Source of the DNA: Pandoraea cepalis
GTDB lineage: Bacteria; Pseudomonadota; Gammaproteobacteria; Burkholderiales; Burkholderiaceae
Direction: 5' to 3'
Assembly: GCF_902459665.1 (NCBI RefSeq)
Contig: NZ_CABPSL010000002.1
Span: forward strand, 124,001 to 188,000
Length of the DNA: 64,000 bases
Shown: positions 45,521-53,743 of the stretch, in pieces
How positions within the stretch are numbered: the stretch's first letter is position 1
Layout of the letters: the number at the start of each line of letters is the position of its first letter
Notes under the pieces: generated by a model
What the model was told of the DNA's origin: nothing
What the model saw: only the letters and a program-made list of their open reading frames with translations
The model's database searches: none
Translations under genes and position numbers: made by a program

Positions 45521-45596
45521 GTCGTCATCCTTCAAAACGTTGGCCACGAGGTTGGCCAATACATGGGCCGAAGCGGGTGGAAGTGAGGCAGTGTCG

Positions 45597-46649
45597 TCAG
45601 GCGTTGAAAAACAGGCAATCGGTGCTGGCAAAGCACGCGTTGAGGGCGCGGCCCGGGGCATAGCGGCCGACGTCGTCGCGTGCGGTGTTCTGCACGTGCG
45701 CGACGAGCATCTCGCCCTGCGCACTCTTCAGACGGAGTTCGAGCGTGGAACCGAGATAGATCGTCTGGTCGACCGTGACCGGCATGGCCGTTTCGTTGTG
45801 CACAGGCGTGTCGCTCAGGCGCAGGCGCTCGGGGCGAATGCCGAGCGTCGTGGCGTCGGGGGCGGCGCTCGGCAACGCCAGGCGCTCGCCTTTGGCCGTC
45901 ACGAACTGGCCGTCGGTCATCCGCCCGGCGAGGAAATTCATCTTGCCGAGGAAGTTCGCGACAAATGGATTGGCCGGGCGTTCGTAAAGCGCATCGGCGG
46001 TGCCGATCTGCTGCACGCAGCCGTCGTGCATCACGGCCAGGCGGTCGGCAATCGCCAGCGCTTCTTCCTGATCGTGGGTGACGAAGATCGTCGTCAGGCC
46101 GAGCCGTCGCTGCAAGGCGCGGATCTCTTCGCGCACTTCGGTGCGCAGCTTGGCGTCGAGGTTGGACAGCGGCTCGTCGAGCAGAAACACGTCAGGACGA
46201 ATCGCCAGTGCGCGGGCAATCGCCACACGCTGCTGCTGACCGCCGGAGAGCTGGCGCGGATAGCGATCCGCCAGCGACGTGAGACGCACCATATCGAGCG
46301 CTTCGCGAATCCGCGTAACGCGCTCGGCACTCGACACGTGCCGCATCTCGAGGCCGAACGCCACGTTCTCTGCCACGGTCATGTGCGGAAAGAGCGCGTA
46401 ACGCTGGAACACCATGCCGGTGTTGCGGCGATGCGCGGGCAGGCGCGAGACCTCCTTGCCGCCGATCCAGATTTCGCCGGCCGTCGGCTCGACGAAGCCC
46501 GCGACCATGCGCAGCGTCGTGGTCTTGCCGCAGCCGCTCGGGCCAAGGAAGGCGACGAGTTCGCCGTCGGCAATCTCCAGCGAGAAGTCCGCCACGGCGG
46601 CGGCGTTGCCGTATTGCTTGCGCAGACCGCGCAACGAAACGTTGGCCAT
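45597..46649 (-). CDS. PotA-like ABC ATPase
   Basis: ATP-binding subunit, 350 residues. It has Walker A GPSGCGKTTTLRMVAG, Q-loop MVFQRYALFPHMTVAENVAFGL, signature LSGGQQQRVAIARAL, Walker B VFLLDEPLSNLD and switch His in FVTHDQEEALAIAD. A C-terminal TOBE domain (about 270-345) is typical of spermidine/putrescine and iron importers. The ATG is one base after the stop of the upstream permease gene. Confidence 0.94.
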   Translation of the reverse strand: MANVSLRGLRKQYGNAAAVADFSLEIADGELVAFLGPSGCGKTTTLRMVAGFVEPTAGEIWIGGKEVSRLPAHRRNTGMVFQRYALFPHMTVAENVAFGLEMRHVSSAERVTRIREALDMVRLTSLADRYPRQLSGGQQQRVAIARALAIRPDVFLLDEPLSNLDAKLRTEVREEIRALQRRLGLTTIFVTHDQEEALAIADRLAVMHDGCVQQIGTADALYERPANPFVANFLGKMNFLAGRMTDGQFVTAKGERLALPSAAPDATTLGIRPERLRLSDTPVHNETAMPVTVDQTIYLGSTLELRLKSAQGEMLVAHVQNTARDDVGRYAPGRALNACFASTDCLFFNA

Positions 46650-46650
46650 G

Positions 46651-47526
46651 TCAGATCACCTGGCTGAGTTTGACGAAGCGATCGGTGATCAGCATGACGA
46701 TGCCGAGCAGGACGATCTGCGCCGCGGAGACGGCGGCAATCGTCGGATCGAGATTGAATTCGAGGTACTGCATGATCGCGATGGGCAGGGTGGTTTTGCC
46801 CGGTCCGACCAGCGGCAACGTGAGTTCGAGGTTCTCGAACGACACGATGAAGCTGAACAGTCCGGCCGCGACGACCGCAGGCCGCAGCATCGGCAGCGTG
46901 ACGCGCCACAGCGTGCGCCACGGGCCCGCGCCGAGATTGCGAGCGGCTTCCTCGATGGTGCCGTCGATCTGTGCAAGGCTCGCGCCCACGAGACGCATCG
47001 TCCACGGAATGGTCAGGCAGACGTGCGCGATCACGAGACCGCCGAAGGTGCCGACGATGTCCATGTCGAGCGCGTTTTCGGCGCGCAGATAGAAAAGGTA
47101 AGTCGCGATGCCCGCGACGATGCCCGGGACCACGAGCGGCAACAGCAACACATTGCCGAGCGTGCGGCGGCCGGGAAAGCGATAACGCGCGAGGGCGAGA
47201 GAGGCGGCGACACCGAGGATTACGCCGCCGATGGCCGCGCAGGCGGCGAGCTGGAGCGAGAGCAGGAAGCCGTCGGCGAACGCGGCGTTGCGCCAGGCAT
47301 TCAAATACCATGAGAGCGTGTAGCCGCTCGGCGGGAACGTGATGATCGCGTCTTTGAAGAAGCTCAGCCAGACGACGAAGATCAGCGGGCTGAGCATGAA
47401 CAGATAGATCAGCGTGACCCCGGCGCGCACCGCCCATTTAGCGACGGGCACGCGTCGCGCGCCGCCGGTCGGCCGCCGCAGCCCGTCACCCGCCACCCCA
47501 CTTGGCTCCATCGAAGTCTGCGTCAT
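46651..47526 (-). CDS. PotC-like ABC permease, first gene of the locus
   Basis: Inner-membrane permease of 291 residues, PotC/PotI-like. Six membrane segments; the coupling loop is EEAARNLGAGPWRTLWRVTLPMLRPAVV. I start at the ATG at 47526 (GGAAGGAC upstream). A longer reading to 47616 would translate through the two palindromic operators at 47555-47601 and is unlikely. Heads the reverse-strand unit permease, ATPase, binding protein, permease, M24 hydrolase, amidohydrolase, LysR. Confidence 0.92.
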   Translation of the reverse strand: MTQTSMEPSGVAGDGLRRPTGGARRVPVAKWAVRAGVTLIYLFMLSPLIFVVWLSFFKDAIITFPPSGYTLSWYLNAWRNAAFADGFLLSLQLAACAAIGGVILGVAASLALARYRFPGRRTLGNVLLLPLVVPGIVAGIATYLFYLRAENALDMDIVGTFGGLVIAHVCLTIPWTMRLVGASLAQIDGTIEEAARNLGAGPWRTLWRVTLPMLRPAVVAAGLFSFIVSFENLELTLPLVGPGKTTLPIAIMQYLEFNLDPTIAAVSAAQIVLLGIVMLITDRFVKLSQVI

Positions 47527-47554
47527 TGGCGTCCTTCCCGGTATCGTGGATTCG

Positions 47555-47568
47555 ATGCAAATTTGCAT
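47555..47568. promoter_or_regulatory. Operator 1 of the ABC/hydrolase locus
   Basis: ATGCAAATTTGCAT, a perfect 14-bp palindrome, 29 bases before the first ATG. Its twin lies 30 bp further upstream. The regulator is unknown. Confidence 0.65.
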
Positions 47569-47581
47569 TGAACGAAACGTT

Positions 47582-47601
47582 GATATGCAAATTAGCATAT
47601 C
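47582..47601. promoter_or_regulatory. Operator 2 of the ABC/hydrolase locus
   Basis: GATATGC-AAATTA-GCATATC, 7-base perfect arms. Its core ATGCAAATTAGCAT differs from operator 1 in one base. Centres are 30 bp apart, about three helical turns. Confidence 0.65.
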
Positions 47602-47701
47602 AAAATCGTCGTGCAAACCGGAAAGCTGTCAGGGTTTCAACGGAGGCTGGAGACGACTGGGGCGATAAGGCGATGCGGGTTCCGCAGGGATGGCGATGCG
47701 C

Positions 47702-48649
47702 TCAGACCTGCCAGAGCGCGCGTACGGCGTCGATGGCGTGTTGCAGGGCGTGGGCGGCCGTGCAGTCGACGATGTGGCGCTCGGGCATCGAGCGCAGCCA
47801 GGTGAGCTGACGCTTGCACAACTGGCGCGTCGCGAAGATGCCCTTGTCTCGCATCGTGTCGTAATCGATCTCGCCGTCGAGGTATTCCCATACCTGCCGG
47901 TAGCCGACACAGCGCATGGACGGCAGGCTCGGGTCGAGATCGCCGCGTGCGCGCAGGTGTTCGACTTCTTCGATGAAGCCGGCTGCGAGCATCAGACGAA
48001 ACCGTTCGGCAATGCGTGCGTGCAGTACCGCGCGGTCGCTCGGCTCCAGCGCCACCGGCACGAACGTATGGGGCGTTGGCGCGGCAGGTGCCCGGGCTTC
48101 TTCGGCAAGCCATTGCGACATCGGTTTGCCCGACAGCACGAAGATTTCCAGCGCGCGTTGAATGCGCTGTGCGTCATTCGGCGCGAGGCGGGCGGCCGTC
48201 GACGGATCGACGCTCGCCAGCCGTGCATGCATGGCGGGCCAGCCCTCGCGCGCGGCATCATCGTCGAGTTGGGCGCGTACGTCGGCGTTGGCCGACGGCA
48301 GCGGCGAGAGGCCTTGCGTGAGCGCCTTGTAGTACAGCATCGTGCCGCCGACGAGCAGCGGGCGGCGTCCGCGCGCTGCAATCTCATCGACAAGACGCAG
48401 CGTGTCTTCCCGGAATTGCGCGGCGGAATAGGCGTCGCGCGGATCGATGATGTCGATCAGGTGATGGGGAACGGCGGCCAGCTCGGCCGCGCTCGGCTTG
48501 GCCGTGCCGATGTCCATCTCACGATAGACGAGGGCGGAGTCGACGCTGATGATCTCGAGCGGAGTGTCCTGCGCCAGCGCAAGGGCGGCGGCGGTCTTGC
48601 CGGATGCCGTCGGGCCCAGCAGGCAGACGATCGGGGAAGATGACGTCAT
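47702..48649 (-). CDS. miaA: tRNA dimethylallyltransferase
   Basis: Adds the dimethylallyl group to A37 of tRNAs reading UNN codons. The 315 residues have the P-loop [17 protein letters not shown], the conserved [35 protein letters not shown] and [11 protein letters not shown], and the tRNA-contacting [16 protein letters not shown] and [15 protein letters not shown]. Length is normal. Seven bases after mutL and surely co-transcribed. In relatives I recall purM next to miaA; here 13.5 kb of accessory DNA separates them. Confidence 0.97.
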   Translation of the reverse strand: MTSSSPIVCLLGPTASGKTAAALALAQDTPLEIISVDSALVYREMDIGTAKPSAAELAAVPHHLIDIIDPRDAYSAAQFREDTLRLVDEIAARGRRPLLVGGTMLYYKALTQGLSPLPSANADVRAQLDDDAAREGWPAMHARLASVDPSTAARLAPNDAQRIQRALEIFVLSGKPMSQWLAEEARAPAAPTPHTFVPVALEPSDRAVLHARIAERFRLMLAAGFIEEVEHLRARGDLDPSLPSMRCVGYRQVWEYLDGEIDYDTMRDKGIFATRQLCKRQLTWLRSMPERHIVDCTAAHALQHAIDAVRALWQV

Positions 48650-48656
48650 GAGCGGC

Positions 48657-50711
48657 TCAACGTCCCCGCATGAACAACTTGTCGAGATCGCCGAGCGTGA
48701 GCTGGTACCAGGTGGGACGCCCGTGATTGCACTGATCGGCGCGCTCGGTCGCTTCCATCTGGCGCAGCAGCGCGTTCATCTCTTCATGCGTGAGCCGTCG
48801 ATTTGCACGTACCGCCGTGTGGCAGGCGAGCGTGCCGAGCAGTTCATGCTGACGTTCCGTGAGCACGCGCGAACCGCCGTACTGACGTAGGTCCGCGAGC
48901 ACAGCGCGCGCCAGGGCTTGCGCGTCGGCGCCGTCGAGCAAGGCGGGAATGGCGCGCACGGCGAGCGTGGTCGGCGACATCGCCGCGAGGTCGAAGCCCA
49001 GCGCGGTGAGCGTTTCCTGATGCTCTTCCGTCGTACCGATTTCCACCGGGTCGGCGAAGAACGTCACGGGAATCAGCAGCGGCTGCACCGGCACGCTGCG
49101 TTCCACGAGCGCCTGCTTGAAGCGTTCGTAGAGAATGCGCTCGTGGGCCGCGTGCATGTCGACCAGCACGAGGCCATAGGCGTTCTGCGCGAGGATGTAG
49201 ATGCCGTGCAATTGGCCGAGGGCGAAGCCGAGCGGTTGTTCCAGCGTCATGGCGTCGGCGTTGCCGCCGGCGCCTGCCGGCAGGGTGCCGCTGCCGGTGA
49301 GTGTCGTGTCGCCTTGCGTTGTCCCGGCATGGCCATACGGCGGCGGGGGCGCATCCGTGACGCCTGGCTGGCCATACGGGCGCGGGGCGGGGGGCGCGGC
49401 GCGTCCGAACAAGTTGTCATAGACGGACAGCGGTTGCGCCATCGGCAGCGTGCCTTGCTGCATGCGGGGATTCCAACTGCTGCCGACGCCACCGATCCCT
49501 CCGGCCGGGCGCGCAGCCACCATGCCGCTGCCGCCTCCGCCCAAGGCGGCACCCGGCCCGGCGGCAAGTCCACCGCCGTCGGTCAGGTGGGCGGCGTGCG
49601 TCGCGCCGCCGCTGCCCGCCGCTCGGGCCAGCGCGCGTTGCACGACGTGGAATACGAACTGGTGGACGCTGCGGGCATCGCGAAACCGCACTTCGATCTT
49701 CGAGGGGTGGACATTGACGTCGACCCATTGCGGTGGCAGTTCGAAATACAGCACGTAGGCCGGATAGCGGTCGCCGTGGAGCACGTCTTCATAGGCCGCG
49801 CGTACCGCGTGGGTGAGCAGCTTGTCGCGCACGAAACGGCCGTTCACGAAGAAATACTGCTGGTCGGCGCGCCCGCGACTGGCGGTCGGCAACCCGACGA
49901 AGCCCGACAGGCGCAACTCGGCGGCCCCCTCGTCCAGCGCCAGATGCGCGCCGGCAAAGTCGTTGCCGAGCACGCGCGTGACGCGCGTCGCGGCGTCAGT
50001 CGCGTTCCAGTGCTCCACCGCCCGGTTGTTGTGCAGGATCGAGAAGCCGACGTCGGGACGCGCGAGCGCGCTGCGGCGAATAACGTCCATGCAATGACCG
50101 AACTCGGTCTGCTCGGTCTTCAGAAATTTGCGCCGCGCGGGGGTGTTGAAGTACAGGTCGCGAACGTCGACCGTCGTGCCCACCGGGCCTGCGGCGGGGG
50201 TCAGCGCACCGGTGTTGCCGTCGATGGCGCTCGCGTGCGGCGCATCGGCCTGGCGGCTCGACAGCGTGAGTTGGGCCACCGACGCGATGGAAGCGAGCGC
50301 TTCCCCACGGAACCCCAACGTAAGCACCGATTCGAGTTCGTCGAGCGAGCGAATCTTGCTCGTCGCGTGGCGCGTGAGCGCCAGCGGCAATTGTTCGGCG
50401 GACATGCCGCCGCCGTCGTCGGTGATGGCGATGCGGCGCACGCCGCCTTCTTCGAGCTTGATCTGGAGTGCGCGGGCCCCGGCATCCAGGGCGTTCTCGA
50501 GCAATTCCTTGACGACGGACGCGGGGCGTTCCACCACCTCGCCCGCGGCGATCTGGCTGATCAGCTGGTCGGGAAGGACCTGGATGGCGCGCAACGGCGC
50601 GAGGCCCGTCGGCAGGGGGCCGGGGCGGCGCTCTGGGGCCTGGGTGCCGGTCGGGTCGGGCACGCCGGCCGGGTCGTGTGCAGGGGGGGAGGAGGTCGGG
50701 GTCGCAGACAT
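48657..50711 (-). CDS. mutL: DNA mismatch repair protein MutL
   Basis: Links MutS mismatch recognition to excision. GHKL ATPase motifs: [38 protein letters not shown] and [14 protein letters not shown]. Then the transducer domain and a Gly/Pro-rich linker of about 130 residues. The C-terminal dimerisation domain has [33 protein letters not shown] (part), ending [22 protein letters not shown] and HGRPTWYQL. 684 residues from the ATG at 50711. A TATAAT ends seven bases before it with no Shine-Dalgarno sequence; an ATG nine bases upstream overlaps that hexamer. First gene of mutL-miaA. Confidence 0.96.
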   Translation of the reverse strand: MSATPTSSPPAHDPAGVPDPTGTQAPERRPGPLPTGLAPLRAIQVLPDQLISQIAAGEVVERPASVVKELLENALDAGARALQIKLEEGGVRRIAITDDGGGMSAEQLPLALTRHATSKIRSLDELESVLTLGFRGEALASIASVAQLTLSSRQADAPHASAIDGNTGALTPAAGPVGTTVDVRDLYFNTPARRKFLKTEQTEFGHCMDVIRRSALARPDVGFSILHNNRAVEHWNATDAATRVTRVLGNDFAGAHLALDEGAAELRLSGFVGLPTASRGRADQQYFFVNGRFVRDKLLTHAVRAAYEDVLHGDRYPAYVLYFELPPQWVDVNVHPSKIEVRFRDARSVHQFVFHVVQRALARAAGSGGATHAAHLTDGGGLAAGPGAALGGGGSGMVAARPAGGIGGVGSSWNPRMQQGTLPMAQPLSVYDNLFGRAAPPAPRPYGQPGVTDAPPPPYGHAGTTQGDTTLTGSGTLPAGAGGNADAMTLEQPLGFALGQLHGIYILAQNAYGLVLVDMHAAHERILYERFKQALVERSVPVQPLLIPVTFFADPVEIGTTEEHQETLTALGFDLAAMSPTTLAVRAIPALLDGADAQALARAVLADLRQYGGSRVLTERQHELLGTLACHTAVRANRRLTHEEMNALLRQMEATERADQCNHGRPTWYQLTLGDLDKLFMRGR

Positions 50712-50718
50712 GGGAACC

Positions 50719-50724
50719 ATTATA
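50719..50724 (-). promoter_or_regulatory. -10 hexamer of mutL
   Basis: Perfect TATAAT on the reverse strand, then GGTTCCC and the ATG at 50711. Transcription would begin at about the start codon. No good -35. Confidence 0.5.
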
Positions 50725-50848
50725 AAGGTTGCCCTCAAAGACATAGGTCGAGCCAGGTTTCAGCGGGCAATACCCGCAACGGCGCCCGTAGCAGCGCAAC
50801 TCATTCCTGTCATGGGAGGGTTGTAGGCTGGACCATGGATTCGACATA

Positions 50849-50878
50849 CCCGTGACGGTCGGCGCCGACCGTCACGGG
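50849..50878. repeat. 30-bp perfect palindrome between mutL and dedA
   Basis: Each strand reads the same over 30 bases, with arms CCCGTGACGGTCGGC and its complement and no mismatch or spacer. It sits in the 258-bp gap between the divergent starts, about 90 bp before dedA and 140 bp before mutL. No T-run on either side. Confidence 0.7.
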
Positions 50879-50969
50879 CACGACACGACGCCCGACGTTT
50901 GCGCTGGTATCATGCGTTCGTCGCGTGCCCGCAGGGACGGGCCGGCGTCCTTTATCTTGAGGAATCGAC

Positions 50970-51638
50970 TTGGATACTTTGGTGCAATTGGTGGAGATGG
51001 TGCTCCACATCGATAAACATCTGGGGGTGTTTATCGATCAATACGGAAACTGGGTGTATCTGTTCCTGTTCATGATCGTGTTCGTGGAAACGGGGCTGGT
51101 GCTCTTTCCGTTCCTTCCGGGTGATTCCCTGCTGTTCATTGGCGGTGCATTTGCGGCGACCGGTGCGATGGATCCGTGGTTGCTCGGCGTACTGCTCTTC
51201 ATTGCGGCAGTGACCGGCAACACGCTCAACTTCTGGATCGGATCGAAGATCGGGCCGCGCGTGTACGAGAAGAACTGGCGTTTTCTCGATCGCGACGCCT
51301 TGCGCAAGACCCACGACTTCTACGAGCATCACGGCGGCAAGACCATTGTGATTGCGCGTTTCGTACCGATCGTGCGGACGTTCGCGCCGTTCGTGGCGGG
51401 GGTGTCGGCCATGTCGTGGGTGCGCTTCCAGCTCTACAACTTGCTCGGCGCCCTGATCTGGGTGTCGCTGCTCGTGGGCGGCGGTTACCTGTTCGGCAAC
51501 CTGCCGATCGTCAAGCAATACCTGAACGTCATCGTGCTGGTGGGCATTTCGGCAGCGGTGGTGCCGATCGCGCTCGGCGCGCTCTGGAAACTGGTCACGC
51601 GCGGTCGTCGCCGTGTGGCGCAGGGCCAGGGCGAGTAA
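50970..51638 (+). CDS. DedA family membrane protein
   Basis: Inner-membrane protein of 222 residues. DedA proteins move lipid carriers (such as undecaprenyl phosphate) or phospholipids across the membrane. It shows the reentrant-loop region FVETGLVLFPFLPGDSLLF, the conserved RFVPIVRTFAPFVAGVSAM, and FQLYNLLGALIWV. The start is a TTG at 50970 with GAGGA seven bases before it; the next ATG (50998) would trim the conserved N-terminus. Followed by a strong two-way terminator. Confidence 0.92.
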   Translation: MDTLVQLVEMVLHIDKHLGVFIDQYGNWVYLFLFMIVFVETGLVLFPFLPGDSLLFIGGAFAATGAMDPWLLGVLLFIAAVTGNTLNFWIGSKIGPRVYEKNWRFLDRDALRKTHDFYEHHGGKTIVIARFVPIVRTFAPFVAGVSAMSWVRFQLYNLLGALIWVSLLVGGGYLFGNLPIVKQYLNVIVLVGISAAVVPIALGALWKLVTRGRRRVAQGQGE

Positions 51639-51678
51639 GGTCGACCGTCGGGCAGACAGTGACCTCGCAGGTCCAATA

Positions 51679-51719
51679 AAAAATGGCGCGTCCGGTTGAT
51701 GACCGGGCGCGCCATTTTT
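51679..51719. terminator. Bidirectional terminator between dedA and amiC
   Basis: AAAAATGGCGCG (51679-51690) pairs with CGCGCCATTTTT (51708-51719). The interior pairs again as CCGG/CCGG. A-tract and T-tract make it work on both strands for the convergent genes. Confidence 0.9.
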
Positions 51720-51753
51720 GTCTTGGCGTTGCGCGAACGTCCGCGGCCGGCCG

Positions 51754-53208
51754 TCAGGCCGTCCGATTCTTCGCAAGGGGCGGATTCTTGGCGAAGTAGG
51801 CCTTGATGCCCTTGAGCAGTGCATCGGCGAGCCGCTCCTGGTAGGCCGGATCGTTCAGCGCCTGCTCTTCCTTGGGGTTGCTGATGAAGGCCGTCTCGAC
51901 GAGCACCGACGGAATGTCGGGGGCCTTGAGCACCGCGAAGGCCGCCTGTTCGACGTGCTTGCTGTGCAGCCGGTCCGCGACGGTGCCGATCTCGGCGAGC
52001 AGCGCCGTGCCGAATACCTTGCTGTCACGGATCTGCGCCGTTGTCGACATATCGAGCAACGCATGCGCTACGGCGCGGTCGTTGGTCTTGATGTTGACGC
52101 CGCCGATCAGATCGGACGCGTTTTGCGTCTTTTCCAGCAGACGTGCCGTCGCACTCGTGGCGCCACGCTCGGACAGGGCGAATACCGACGCCCCGTTCGC
52201 CGACGGCGAGGTGAACGCATCGGCGTGAATCGACATGAACAGGTCGGCGTCCACGCGGCGGGCCTTCTGCACCCGCACGCCGAGCGGTACGAAGAAGTCG
52301 GCGTCTCGCGTCATCATCACCCGCATATTGGGTTGCGCATCGATCTTCTCGCGCAGCCGCTTGGCGATCTGCAGCACCACCACTTTCTCGTAGGTGCCGC
52401 TGCTGCCGATCGCGCCCGGGTCTTCTCCGCCATGGCCGGGGTCGAGGGCGATGGTGAGCAGGCGGGCGGTCTTCGGTCCGCGTGACGGTGGCGTGAGCAG
52501 CCCGTCGTCGTTGCGCTGGGCGAGCGACGGCATTCTGTCCGTGGTCGAGGGTGCCGGGGGGCGCGAGACGCGCGGGCCCGGCTCACGTTGCGCGTAACGC
52601 TGAAAGAACGCTTCGCTCTCCTCCGTGCTCGGCGTGCCCGTGCCCGACGACGGGTTCGAGGGCTGAGCGGGCGGTGTGTTCTGCGCCAATGCCTCGGCCT
52701 TGTGGCTGGACTTGGCGAGCAGTTCCATGAGCGGATCGGGCTCGACCGCCGGATACAGGTCGAACACGGTGCGGTACTTGTAGCCCGCGACCGGCGGCAA
52801 CGTGAAGGATTGTGGCTTCACGCCGGCCTTCAGATCGAACACCATGCGCACGACGCCGGGTTTGAACTGCCCCACGCGCACCTGCATGATCTGCGGGTCG
52901 TTCGGCTGGATCTTTGACACGAGATCGCGCAGCGCCGGGCTCAGATCCACTTCGTCGAGATCGATGACAAAGCGGTTCGGACTGGCCATAAGTTGCTGCT
53001 GGAACTTGACCGGGTTGTCGGTCTCCAGCGTGACGCGTGTGTAGTCCTTGGCCGGCCAGACGCGCACCGCCACGATGGCATTGGCGAAGGCGAGACGCGG
53101 GCCGGTGAGGGCGAGGATGAGTGTCGAGGCGCCGGCGCGCAATGCACGGCGGCGGCCGGCATTGGGCGATGAGGCGTCGTCGGTACGAATAAAGCGTTTG
53201 ATCAGCAT
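51754..53208 (-). CDS. amiC: N-acetylmuramoyl-L-alanine amidase (AmiC type)
   Basis: Cleaves the peptide stem from peptidoglycan to separate daughter cells. The 484 residues start with a Tat-like signal (AGRRRALRAGASTLILALTG, ending LAFA), as in AmiC. An AMIN domain that targets the septum follows (about 45-150, AVRVWPAKDYTRVTLETDN), then a Pro/Ser linker. The zinc amidase has IALDPGHGGEDPGAIG, the zinc His in SIHADAF and the catalytic Glu in VLVETAFISNP. The start at 53208 overlaps the tsaE stop by seven bases. Confidence 0.95.
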   Translation of the reverse strand: MLIKRFIRTDDASSPNAGRRRALRAGASTLILALTGPRLAFANAIVAVRVWPAKDYTRVTLETDNPVKFQQQLMASPNRFVIDLDEVDLSPALRDLVSKIQPNDPQIMQVRVGQFKPGVVRMVFDLKAGVKPQSFTLPPVAGYKYRTVFDLYPAVEPDPLMELLAKSSHKAEALAQNTPPAQPSNPSSGTGTPSTEESEAFFQRYAQREPGPRVSRPPAPSTTDRMPSLAQRNDDGLLTPPSRGPKTARLLTIALDPGHGGEDPGAIGSSGTYEKVVVLQIAKRLREKIDAQPNMRVMMTRDADFFVPLGVRVQKARRVDADLFMSIHADAFTSPSANGASVFALSERGATSATARLLEKTQNASDLIGGVNIKTNDRAVAHALLDMSTTAQIRDSKVFGTALLAEIGTVADRLHSKHVEQAAFAVLKAPDIPSVLVETAFISNPKEEQALNDPAYQERLADALLKGIKAYFAKNPPLAKNRTA

Positions 53209-53726
53209 GAGTTCAGGCAAGCAAGACCGGCCGGCGTGTAGGCGCTCGTCGTCAGACGGCGGCTGTGGCCGACAGGTTCCAGCCAAAGGCCCAAATCGGG
53301 GGTGCCCAGGAGACCTTCGGCTTTCTCCGGCCACTCGACGAGGCACAGGGCGTCGCCTGCAAAGTGCTCCCGAAAGCCCGTGTCGTGCCATTCGGCCGGA
53401 TCGGCGAAGCGATACAGGTCGAAATGATAGACCGGCAACACGCCTTGTGGTGTGTCGATGTTGTAAGGTTCACACAATGCATACGTGGGACTTTTGACGC
53501 GTCCGGTATGGCCCAGCGCGCGCAGCAGGGCACGCACGAGCGTGGTTTTCCCTGCACCGAGGTCGCCCGAGAGCTGCACGTGCAGTCCCGCATGCGCCGG
53601 GTCGGTGTGCGCCGCGCGTGCCACGATGGCGCGCGCGAGCGCTGCGGCGAAGGCCTCGGTGGCGGCTTCGTCCGGCAGCGCGAAGATGCGCTCGCCCAGG
53701 GGCGTCGGCGTCGATGAATCGGGCAT
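53202..53726 (-). CDS. tsaE: tRNA threonylcarbamoyladenosine synthesis ATPase TsaE
   Basis: TsaE works with TsaB and TsaD to make t6A37 in tRNAs that read ANN codons. The 174 residues contain the P-loop LSGDLGAGKTTLVRALLRALG, the conserved VKSPTYALCEPY, VYHFDLYRFADPAEW and CLVEWPEKAEGLL. Length is slightly above the usual 150-165. No Shine-Dalgarno sequence. The start lies only 17 bp from that of the divergent queG, so the two promoters must overlap the neighbouring coding regions. Followed by amiC in an operon. Confidence 0.96.
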   Translation of the reverse strand: MPDSSTPTPLGERIFALPDEAATEAFAAALARAIVARAAHTDPAHAGLHVQLSGDLGAGKTTLVRALLRALGHTGRVKSPTYALCEPYNIDTPQGVLPVYHFDLYRFADPAEWHDTGFREHFAGDALCLVEWPEKAEGLLGTPDLGLWLEPVGHSRRLTTSAYTPAGLACLNSC

Positions 53727-53730
53727 TGCG

Positions 53731-53736
53731 TAAAAT
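53731..53736 (+). promoter_or_regulatory. -10-like hexamer of queG
   Basis: TAAAAT, then GGAGTCG and the ATG at 53744. The GGAG could be a very close ribosome-binding site, but the spacing equals that of the other leaderless candidates. Confidence 0.4.
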
Positions 53737-53743
53737 GGAGTCG

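Noticed and set aside
47527-47616. 30-codon N-terminal extension of the first PotC-like permease
   Set aside because: It would be encoded by the tandem operators and has no ribosome-binding site. The ATG at 47526 has GGAAGGAC.
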